Below are positions 12,032-21,000 of a stretch of DNA of 25,717 bases, piece after piece (position 1 is the stretch's first letter; each line of letters begins with the position of its first letter). The stretch spans positions 2,117,157 through 2,142,873 of the forward strand of contig LSYV01000017.1 in the NCBI GenBank assembly GCA_001584585.1, in the 5' to 3' direction. Made by a program: the position numbers and the translations under genes. Under the pieces are notes generated by a model that was not told the DNA's origin, did no database searches, and saw only the letters and a program-made list of their open reading frames with translations. The stretch comes from Gonium pectorale. Its lineage: Eukaryota > Chlorophyta > Chlorophyceae > Chlamydomonadales > Volvocaceae.

Positions 12032-12746
12032 GTTGGGTACAGCAGCACTACAACTGCGTCCCCTGGACGCACGTATGATGTGCCCGCGATGGCTGGGTGC
12101 CTCCCCTAGTGCCTGCCAAACGCTCACCGCCAGCGGTCAGCCTCATACGGAGCCCGGGCGCGTGCTCGTCGCCCTACCCCTCGGACCGACAACTGCAGGC
12201 AGGGGTACATACGGAGGACGAGCCTGGTCCGTCCACGGGGAACGCAGCCTGCCTGTGGCGGCGGCCCGACCCTCAAAGCGTATTCGGAGGTGACTCCGCA
12301 CTCGTATCATTCATTCACGGCCCACCTCGTGCAAACAAAGTACACACAGTAAAGTGCATACTGTACTATACATTATGCGCACCGACAGATTCGGGCATGC
12401 ATTGCGCACGCCACACACCCCACACACGCCTTGGAATCGCCGCCGTACACGGGCCCGTTCGATTCACGGGGCGGTGTCAACTAACCAATAATAAGATCCC
12501 CGGTTCCGGGAGATTCGGATTCCGCGATGGATCTCGACAGCGCGGACCCAGTTGAACAGGGGATTATGTACGTGTATGTACATACCCCACACACAGTGGC
12601 GTTCACCATGGGCCATCCACGTGCACACGAGCCCAGCCCAACCCAGCCCATCCAGCAGACTCGCAAGCATGCCAATAACTCGCCGCTCACGGCAAGAAGA
12701 TTAGGCGGTGGATATCAAACTGCGGTACACAAGCCACACGACGCAA

Positions 12747-12783
12747 GGCAATGAGATGGAAATTTTTTTGCCATCTCATTGCC
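12747..12783. repeat. Perfect 13-bp inverted repeat with T-rich loop
   Basis: Left arm GGCAATGAGATGG (12747-12759), 11-base loop rich in T, right arm CCATCTCATTGCC (12771-12783). All 13 pairs match. It lies in the convergent intergenic region, inside the possible minus-strand 3' UTR. It could be a transcript 3'-end structure, a miniature element remnant or a chance palindrome. Confidence 0.9.
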
Positions 12784-12832
12784 AAAACAGGCTGGCCATC
12801 AGGGCCATCCAATAGGGCCGTGCCCAGTACCC

Positions 12833-12859
12833 ATCACAATCACAATCACAATCACAATC
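12833..12859. repeat. (ATCACA)n hexamer microsatellite
   Basis: Four full ATCACA units plus ATC. It lies 50 bases after the hairpin at 12747-12783 in intergenic DNA. Confidence 0.9.
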
Positions 12860-13873
12860 CTTCCAACGCTCGTGGAAGCAGTGCGTCACACGTTGCATCG
12901 CACCGGATGGAGCAGCGCGCGCGTTGATGGAGCGCACTACAACGGGAGCAGACAGGAACATGAAGCGGAAATATCAAGTTATCAACCGATGGCGCGCAGC
13001 CGGGATGTCTTTGCGTCGGCCTCCTGCAGAGTTTCCCGCCACGCCGACAGCGGGCAGCGGCGGGTGGGCCAATACGGCATTGCCGAGTGCGTATGCGTGG
13101 GCAAGGTGCGACACAGTTTTGATGCTTCTGCAAGAGTAGCAAGTGAGGTTTGCGCCCTTCTGGGATCCCAGCGGCCGTAAAGAAACCTGCAACGCTCATA
13201 GGTCATCGCCATGACGGTCAGAAGAGCGATATGTCACGGCCAAACACCTTGGCCTTCATCCAGTCGAACAGGATCAGGACGCGGTTGCGGAAAGACACCT
13301 GAAGCCGCAGGAGGGAGGGGGCGGAGAGGGGGCGGGGGGGGGGCGAAGGGAGGTGGATGGGAGGGTTCATTTGAGATGAGGGCGGAGCGAGCAGCGCAGG
13401 ATCTTTGGGTTGGATGTCGGCTTTCAAAGGGGCACAGAGGGGCCGGAGATGAGCCTGGCCTTTCTGTCGGGCCGCAAAGCTGCGTTTGCGACGGCGGCGA
13501 AGCCAGCGGTACGTAGCAGCCGGCCCTTGCTCGTGCAGCCCCAGCCCCGAAACCCGCCGCACCGACGTCCCCGCGTCCTCCCTCGCTCACCTGCTTTGTG
13601 ATGTAGACGGATTTCCACAGCAGGAACGCAAAGCTGCCGTGCAGCTTCAGGTTGATCCAGTCAAAGGCCTCCACCTGCGTCAGCGCCTTGTCGCTGCCTG
13701 GTGTTGCATGGACGGGAAGTTTGCGGTTGGTGTTTGGGAAGTTGGTGGTTGGTGGTTGAGAAGTTGGCGGTTGGGTGGTGCCAGGAGAGCGCCGGGCGGG
13801 GACACGGTGTAAGGAGGTCGGCCCTTTGAGGGTGTCAGAGGACAATGGCTGCCACGACACTGGATACCCGCCC

Positions 13874-14548
13874 NNNNNNNNNNNNNNNNNNNNNNNNNNN
13901 NNNNNNNNNNNNNNNNNNNNNNNNNNNNNNNNNNNNNNNNNNNNNNNNNNNNNNNNNNNNNNNNNNNNNNNNNNNNNNNNNNNNNNNNNNNNNNNNNNNN
14001 NNNNNNNNNNNNNNNNNNNNNNNNNNNNNNNNNNNNNNNNNNNNNNNNNNNNNNNNNNNNNNNNNNNNNNNNNNNNNNNNNNNNNNNNNNNNNNNNNNNN
14101 NNNNNNNNNNNNNNNNNNNNNNNNNNNNNNNNNNNNNNNNNNNNNNNNNNNNNNNNNNNNNNNNNNNNNNNNNNNNNNNNNNNNNNNNNNNNNNNNNNNN
14201 NNNNNNNNNNNNNNNNNNNNNNNNNNNNNNNNNNNNNNNNNNNNNNNNNNNNNNNNNNNNNNNNNNNNNNNNNNNNNNNNNNNNNNNNNNNNNNNNNNNN
14301 NNNNNNNNNNNNNNNNNNNNNNNNNNNNNNNNNNNNNNNNNNNNNNNNNNNNNNNNNNNNNNNNNNNNNNNNNNNNNNNNNNNNNNNNNNNNNNNNNNNN
14401 NNNNNNNNNNNNNNNNNNNNNNNNNNNNNNNNNNNNNNNNNNNNNNNNNNNNNNNNNNNNNNNNNNNNNNNNNNNNNNNNNNNNNNNNNNNNNNNNNNNN
14501 NNNNNNNNNNNNNNNNNNNNNNNNNNNNNNNNNNNNNNNNNNNNNNNN
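13874..14548. other. Assembly gap (675 N)
   Basis: A run of N. The flanking dehydrogenase exons at 14964-14574 and 13697-13591 join in phase (Gly codon split G/GC, giving AYVG-SDKALTQVEAF). The gap therefore sits inside one intron (13698-14573) and hides no expected coding sequence of that gene. Confidence 0.98.
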
Positions 14549-15879
14549 ATCCGTGGGCTTCATGTCCACCCACCGACATAGGCCATGATTCCCAGGTTGA
14601 GGAATTCAAAGGGCCGGTCCCAGTAGCGGACCTCCTCCACCTCGGCCGCCCGCCGCCGCGCCTCCGCCTCCGCCGCCACGGCCCGGAGGCACTCGCGGGA
14701 GGCGCGCTCCGCCGCCGCGGGGTCAGCCCCGCCCGCGGCCGCCGCTGCCGCCAGCACCTCGCCGAGGTCGCACGCCGCCGCCGCCGCCCCGTGCTCGTCC
14801 AGCGGCGGTGCGGCGGTGAGTGCCTCGCTGTGGGCGCGGACCCAGGGGGGCGAGTCCATGCGGAACAGCGCGTCGGATACCTGCGACCCCGCCTCCAGCC
14901 GCTGACGGCCGCCCACCATCGTCATCGCCAACCAGCGGAGCAGAGCGCTGCGATCCGTGGCGGACTGGGGGCGGGGGGAGTGGGGAGTACAGGGACGAAA
15001 GTAAGGACAGGCGAGGAGGGAGTTCCGCAGCGGGAGATGAGGCCGCACACCAATGATGCCAAGGCTTGACAATCCATTCACAGAACGCCCTCGTGTTGCC
15101 TGCCCAACATTCCGACACCCAAGGGCAGGCCATCCCCGTCCCATCCTCCACGCCCACCTGCAGCGCGCCCCTCTTGACGGCCTGGAATGGCGGCGGCTGG
15201 CTGTACCCACCCACCCCCAGGCTGTAGCCGCTGTTGATGAGGTGCGCCAGGTAGGCGCCCTGCTGACCGGCCACCTGCGGAGGGGAGCGGAGGGTACAGG
15301 GGAGAGGGAGGGGAGGCGGGGCCAGGTGCGAGCCGGGGGCGCCGGTGGGCGAGCATTCGTAGACAATTGGTGGTGTATGTCCATGACGGGTGAGGAGGTA
15401 AGGCAGAGGGATGACGCTTCAGCTTGCTTGCCCCGGCGCTGTGCACGAGGCGGCAGAGCCTCCTGTTGGCGGAAACGTGCTCGACGGGCGACATTGCGGC
15501 TAGACCCGTGGGCCGAGCTGCATCATACGCCCCACCTGCGCAGTCGGCGGCAGGCGGTTTCCCAGCACGAGGCTGCAGTCGCCCAGGGCCAGCAGGTCGG
15601 TGGCGCCCACCACGCGGAGGAAGGGGTCCACACACAGCTTGGAGCCGGGGGGCACGCGCACAGACTACGGGGGCGATATGGGGAGGTCGAGTTCCGATGG
15701 GCGTCAGGAATTGAGATTTCGAACCGGGGCTTCATGGATCCAGGAAAGGACATCAAGCATCGAGCTCGTTAATGTCGCAGTCTGTCACCGCAGAGTCGCA
15801 AGAGCCATGCCCGCCCACCCACCTGCCATTACATCGTCCCACACACGCCCGCCCCGTAGCAGGCCCCGCCCCCACCACT

Positions 15880-15898
15880 CACACACACACACACACAC
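15880..15898. repeat. (CA)n microsatellite at a splice donor
   Basis: Nine CA units directly abutting the minus-strand exon 16021-15899, so the donor of that intron reads GAG then GTGTGTGTGT. Copy-number change here would shift nothing in the exon but changes the donor context. Confidence 0.9.
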
Positions 15899-16395
15899 CT
15901 CTGCCGCGGCCGCCTGGTCGCGTATCTTGTGGGCGATGTGGGACACCAGCGGGCGGGGCGCGTTGCCGGCCGACCACAGGCACACGCCATACGGCAGCTC
16001 CTCGCCGCCCGCCAGCAGCACCTGGGGCAGGTAGGTGGGCACAGGGCCGAGCAGGGCGGATCCGGTGGAGAGGTTGGGATAGCCGGGCGGGCCCGGGTGC
16101 TGCCTCGTGAATTCGTTCTGCAGTCCCTCGAGTGCGTGGCCGCCGCAGTGCGGGCCCCGCAACACCGCGTGACGCGACGCCGCAGCCTGGCTGTGTGTCC
16201 AACCGCCGCCTCTCCGCCTCCCCGCCGCAACACGGCAGCCCAGGTTCATCAGCAACAAACGCCCTGGCTCACGCCCACCTTGTTCTTGGTGACTCCCACC
16301 ACCTTGACGTTGGTCCGCACCTCCACCCCCGAGCGGCCCAGCGTCTCCATGGCGTTCTTCTGGAGCCGCGCGTCGAACTGGAACGACTTGAACGA

Positions 16396-16758
16396 CTACC
16401 TGTCAGAAGGCAGAAACAGAAGTGATCTGTTATGTGTCGGGATTGTCTGCAAGCGTTCTGTCGCGCATATAAGGAATGCGTTGCTGTCGTCTACCATGAA
16501 CCACTTCAATGCGTGGTGTAGGATGTCTGTAATCGGTAGTAATCATGAACCGAGCAGTACCAAGCGGTACCGGCGTTGGCAACGGATGACGGCACGTTGA
16601 CCCAACTGCTCCCACCCAACGGACGAGCGCTGTCCATGCTCACGCACAAGCCGCAAAATACATCCCGGATCTCAATGTGGTGGCAGTCTCATTTACATGT
16701 TGTGCCCGTTTCCGTTGGGACGAGCTCACCGTTACAACCATCAGGGTCCCTGCTGGCC
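16396..16758. other. Region upstream of the first dehydrogenase exon, no gene found
   Basis: On the minus strand it ends in CTTCTGACAGGTAG, the acceptor for the exon at 16395, so this DNA is intronic for the missing upstream part of that gene. No frame on the minus strand resembles the expected preceding dehydrogenase segment. A 61-codon open frame at 16430-16615 lacks family resemblance. Confidence 0.6.
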
Positions 16759-16766
16759 ATGGAGCG
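16759..16766. repeat. Target site duplication, left copy
   Basis: ATGGAGCG directly before the element's terminal CAGAGG; repeated exactly at 17202-17209. Confidence 0.9.
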
Positions 16767-17201
16767 CAGAGGTCGGCAAACCCGGAGTTTTGGACTGCGG
16801 GTCCCTCAAGTTCCGGCCGTCCACATTAGGGGGGGCTGGGGGGTCTCCCCCCAGCCGGGGGCCCGGGGGCGGGAGCCCCCGGAAGAAATTTTGCGAAATT
16901 GGGGGGGCCAAAGACCCTTCCGGGGTGCGATGTAGACCAAATTTCCTCCAAAATATGTATTGGCACGTTTTCTGCCGGTTTCCGGCGTGTTCCGGTCGCG
17001 AAAGTGGCCCACCATTGCAGCCCGAAAGGCATTCCCGGGGGAATTCAGGGGTCTGGGGCGCAGCCCCAGAACATTTTTTGGAATTCAAGTCTCTACAAGA
17101 GGGGTTGCACCTCCCGGCGGGCAAAAATCGCATGCGGAAAGGGGTCAATTGACCGCATTGACCGCAGCGAGCCATGGACCCGCAGGGATTGCCGACCTCT
17201 G
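16767..17201. mobile_element. Non-autonomous hAT-type DNA element (MITE), 435 bp
   Basis: Ends in inverted repeats: CAGAGGTCGGCAAACCC at 16767-16783 and, on the other strand from 17201 to 17185, CAGAGGTCGGCAATCCC (16 of 17 match). A further TGCGGGTCC block is shared just inside both ends. It is flanked by a perfect 8-bp duplication ATGGAGCG. Eight-base duplications and CAG-starting termini fit the hAT superfamily. The inside carries self-complementary GC-rich blocks (around 16840-16890 and GGGGCGCAGCCCC near 17055) and no transposase. Open frames across it on both strands are therefore not genes. The clean duplication means no later rearrangement has separated the two ends. Confidence 0.88.
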
Positions 17202-17209
17202 ATGGAGCG
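17202..17209. repeat. Target site duplication, right copy
   Basis: ATGGAGCG directly after the terminal CCTCTG of the element; exact match to 16759-16766. Confidence 0.9.
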
Positions 17210-17756
17210 ATGGAAGCGTGCTAGATGCTACTTCATGCTATAGTGTATGGTCCCCGTCGACTTCTCCATCATGCGACGGATGACACTGATTAGGCTCAGG
17301 GCTACTAACGCGACCGTGGCTAGCCCCGTCCTGAAAGGGGCCGTAAGGGCATGAATTCAGGTGTTTTTCCTGAAAATTCAGGATTCAGTTGGCTCCTTGT
17401 GCCTGGCAAAGGGCCAACTTACTACTTGGATATTGGCTTCCTGCCGCAACCTATGATTGAACAATGCATGCATGCATACATGGCCTGTTTAGGTTGCCCA
17501 TGTTCACGAACTCGCTCGACATTATTTCCTCAGCCCGCCTCGTACGTTCTGGGTGCAAAGCACGCGCACAGACAGCAGCTGCTTAGTGGACTAAGAAACT
17601 TGTATAGCCGCTGCTGTAGGGACAAAGGAGCGACCCGCCCGCCAACTCGCATGCATGAGGATTATTCTTACGCCTTGAAAGTAAAGCCAGCGCACTAGCT
17701 CCCTGCTGTTGTCATGTTAGGCGGAATGAGTTTGCACAATTTAACACACGTGTGCC
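17210..17756. other. Intergenic, no gene found
   Basis: More AT-rich than the flanks. It holds an imperfect inverted repeat at about 17352-17380 (GAATTCAGG against CCTGAAAATTC) and a GCATGCATGCAT run near 17466. A 115-codon open frame at 17351-17698 has no codon bias, splice structure or recognisable motif, so I do not call it. No dehydrogenase N-terminal exons are visible on the minus strand. Confidence 0.6.
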
Positions 17757-17763
17757 TATATAG
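17757..17763 (+). promoter_or_regulatory. Candidate TATA box of the PAN-FAS1 gene
   Basis: TATATAG within the palindrome CCTATATAGG (17755-17764). It lies 236-287 bases before the two possible start codons (17999 and 18044), a plausible 5' UTR length. The palindrome could also serve the other strand. Confidence 0.4.
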
Positions 17764-18043
17764 GCATCGCGCGACTGCCTCGTTACTTGACCAGCGGCAA
17801 AGAACACAGATAAAATAAGGAGTGAAATCAATACAAAGGATATTGATTTGACTACATGCATAGTTGCGCACAAGGCGTGCGTACGAGCAGACGACAGCAG
17901 CAGCAGGTCATCACGATATAAAACAGAAGCCAGTATAAGCCTCACCAGGCTTAATTTCAGTAAGTGCTCGACGCATACACATAGGCCCTCGAGTACAGAT
18001 GTCTCGCGGTCGATATCGACGGAAGCAACGCACGTCTCTGCCA

Positions 18044-21000
18044 ATGCGCATATCCCTGTCGTGTTTGCTCGTGCTCTCAATTTTATACATATCTGATGCC
18101 AGTGGCCGAGGTGCGCGACGGCGAAAGAGAAATGTCGTGTTGTCGATTCGAGCGAAGCGCTTGCTTGGTAGACCGGCTTCTGGCCTCCAATTCCACAGGA
18201 GATCCTTATCGCATTGCTTTTGAAGAATCAACTGGTAGGCGCAGCGAGAATGAACATGAGCGGCGGCCGTGGCTCTCGGGGATGCGCAACGCAGCAGCAG
18301 CAGTAGCAGTAGCAGCAGCGGCGGCGGCGAAGCGCTCTCTGCTGCAACAGCAGTTGCCCAGCAACGTATCGCGTAAGTCAGTTTACATGTATACTTACTT
18401 GGTTGTGTATTTGTCAAATGCCCCCTGCTCCAAGCTCGGCGCGGTTCTCAGTCGACGGGTAGTAGTACTCGTCGTGTTCCTGCTGCATGCTGGCGTGAAG
18501 ACAGGTTTCCACCATTCCTGGGTTCGTTACAGGCAGCGGGAATAGATCATCTGTCCCATCGATCTGAGCGGGCGTACCGTACGTATGCTGAGGCTGACTG
18601 GTTATCTTTTTTGCTGAATTGTAGTCTGGTCTTCTGATTGTGAATATGATGGCTCCCGTTTGCGCCCTTTTTGGTCCTTGCAGTCTGCCCGGTTGCCGAG
18701 GGCTACGTTCTGATTCCCGGCAAGGACATCGCTTATCATGACATCTCCAAAATTACCTCAGTCTCCGAAGCTGCGTCTGAGTGCAGCGCGAACCCCAGCT
18801 GCAACTCGTTCAACTGGCATACGCGCTTCAACGAGGGTCAAACCAAGACAGTGGCATATTCCGAGAGTATGGCGTACGAATACTCAGACATTTGCTTTTA
18901 TGCAAAGGGTAAGCGGTTGTGCGTCATGGCTGCACTCGCCCGCCCCCAGATAGAAGGGAGGGCGGGCACGGTGTGGGAGTGCCCTCGCCCGATACATCAA
19001 AGCATTCAAGTTGCTTTGCGTGTACCGGTACGTCAAGTGACATATATGGGCGGGAGGGCCGTCACACGCACACATACATACAGGGCTTAGTCGTCTGGCG
19101 TTGTTGGCGTTGTTGATGTCTGGTTGGATGTCGATCTGTGTATATATGTCACTAACTCAGGTCGCGGCATACATCTTTGTCTGCTGGCTGTTTGCAAATA
19201 AATGCTCAAACTGCAGCGCTGCTCCGGTCGGTCCCTCTATCTCATGCTATTGCAGCGCCTCTGCCTTCCCCGCCTCCATCTCCACCCAGCCCGGCGCCTG
19301 CAGGTTGGTTCTGTTCCTTGATGAATGGTGTCGCGGGCGCTGGCTGCTGGGCTTGGGCCATTTGGGACACTGCTTGCAAGACGGGACTCCCTCTGCCACC
19401 AATAACCAAGCGAGCCCTACCTGGGATTGGTACAGGCAGGAATAGCTCATCTGTCCCATCTGTGCGGGTCGCTCGTGCAACCAGGAAGGACCTCTGACAT
19501 GTATGGTAATCGGTTGCTTATTTCTCCCCGCATATCTCGTACACTGCAGGATGTGTGCCGTACGACGGTTTCACCATCTCCATTGGCATTGATCACTTCG
19601 GCGATGACATTGCGAGGTCTGCAAACCCCCGTGCGGCGGCCGCGAACTGTACTCTGGACCCAGAATGCGACGGCTTCAACACGGATGGGTGGACCAAGTA
19701 CTTCACGGCGCCAACCAGATTCGGTGCGGAGAGCTCCTGTGTCTGGAACCAGATGTAATACATAAATGAGATACCGGGGCAATGGAAGGACGTCGTTCGT
19801 TAGCTTAGAGTGCACGCGCACGGCGCTATCCGCGAGGTTCATTGATTCATAACCTGCAATGTTGCCGTACGTACCCCATGCCTGCTGGGGCGCTACAGGT
19901 ACCCCCAAATGCCTGTGGCGCAAGCTAAAGACGGGTAAGAAGTTTCAGATCAGGGTTCCCGGGCACGCGGTCATCATTCCGATGTATCACTTCAGGAGAC
20001 TGCCTTCATTCATTCGGGTGATTCACACCAGGTTGCGTTCGTTGGTTTCCGGTGATTGTTATTTACTTCTTCGACCTTGCTTTTGTGTCTGGAGGTGGTG
20101 TTCTGAGTTAGAAGCTCATCATCGCCTTTATAGGGCCCGGGTGGTTTTATATCAAATGGTTCAGCCAGCATGCACCATGGATGGGGCACTTCACAAGATA
20201 GGGAGTAGTCTGAGCTCCAAAAAAGAGAAATCTGCAGAGAAAGAGGGAGCCCGCCTCGCTCTACGGTCATACACGCCCGAAGGCGCGACGTTTCCAATAG
20301 GGCGGGCGGGTACAGGGCAAGACATGTGACGTTCGTCCCGCCCCGATTGGCACAAACGAAGCTGAAGACGTTGCTGAAGGAAGGTCATGTTTGAATGATG
20401 TATGGCAGGTTGCCATGTGCCATGTGCACTCCAGCCACCCATCCAGTTAGTTGATCCACTTGTCGCTCGGTCAATGAATGCATTATGTATCTATCTGGTG
20501 GTTGCCCAAACTCGCTCCCTCCCTCCATCCGTGACGTGCCTCCATCCCATCCGCAGTCTGCCCTCCCATCGCTGGCTACACAGCCGTGGTCGACCATGCA
20601 CGCAATGGAACGCTGATTGGCGTTTCCAGCCGGAAAACCGTCTTACGTGCGTATGGAAATGTTGTCCAGTGCAATGCCAACTCCAAGTGCAAGGCCCTGT
20701 CAAGTGATGGGCGCTACTTCAGCGCCTCCGACACCACCACCAACGCCACAGTGAAAGGCATGTGCTGGTACGACAAGAATCCATGTAAGTGCCGGGCATT
20801 ATTCGCATGGTACAGTGATAGATATGCTACATATATACTGCGATAGATGCGTTTGCCTGTTCTTCTGCATGCAGCCGAGCGTGTACCGTATCAATGTTCC
20901 TTATTACCCCGTATTATGATGCGACCTTACTTGCTTGCCTTACTTGCAGTGTCACTGCCACCGTCGCCCTCCTCGCCACCGCCGCCACCATCACCATCTC

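Larger units (their letters stand above)
10869..13217. other. Convergent intergenic region
   Basis: Lies between the 3' end of the arylsulfatase gene (+) and the stop of the NAD(P)H dehydrogenase (-). I see no exon with codon bias on either strand. A TATATA occurs at about 10900-10905 with no supported gene after it. It contains a 13-bp perfect hairpin at 12747-12783 and a short (ATCACA)n run at 12833-12859. On the minus strand the nearest TGTAA (TTACA on +) is at 12027-12031, nearly 1.2 kb beyond the dehydrogenase stop. Part of this stretch may therefore be its 3' UTR. Confidence 0.6.
13218..16395 (-). pseudogene. Type II NAD(P)H dehydrogenase, C-terminal half only
   Basis: Exons in reading order: 16395-16279, 16021-15899, 15664-15536, 15274-15158, 14964-14574, 13697-13591, 13298-13218; stop TGA at 13220-13218. 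All junctions are GT-AG and in phase, giving 354 residues. The family (NDA/NDB/NDC) is single-subunit flavoenzymes of mitochondria or plastids that pass electrons from NAD(P)H to quinone without pumping protons. Family marks: FQFDARLQ (5-12), LPYGVCLWSAGNAPRPL in exon 2, DLLALGDCS in exon 3 (the FAD-contacting ALGDC), VAGQQGAYLA opening exon 4, FEFLNLGIMAYVG ending exon 5, and the C-terminal tail LLWKSVYITKQ / VSFRNRVLILFDWMK / VFGRDISLF. Exon 5 adds an unusual Ala/Glu/Arg-rich segment of about 110 residues. Intact enzymes are 500-650 aa; the N-terminal FAD-binding and GGGPTG NADH-binding half was not found up to the next gene. It may be a 5'-truncated copy, a broken gene, or the product of misassembly. 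The exons themselves carry no stops or frameshifts, so the loss would be recent. Confidence 0.85.

Noticed and set aside
13680..14609. Open frames spanning the run of N
   Set aside because: Artefacts of unknown bases being read as open.
15053..15772. 239-codon forward open frame
   Set aside because: It is the antisense shadow of dehydrogenase exons that have clear family motifs on the minus strand.
16741..17175. 144-codon minus-strand open frame
   Set aside because: It lies almost entirely within the hAT-type MITE and has no transposase or other motif.
17351..17698. 115-codon open frame before the PAN-FAS1 gene
   Set aside because: No codon bias, signal peptide, domain or splice context; it precedes the likely TATA box of the next gene.
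18096..18545. ATG at 18096 as an unspliced start of the PAN-FAS1 gene
   Set aside because: It would give no signal peptide for an otherwise secreted protein. The ATG at 18044 plus an 88-base intron gives one and keeps the phase, though this remains to be shown by cDNA.
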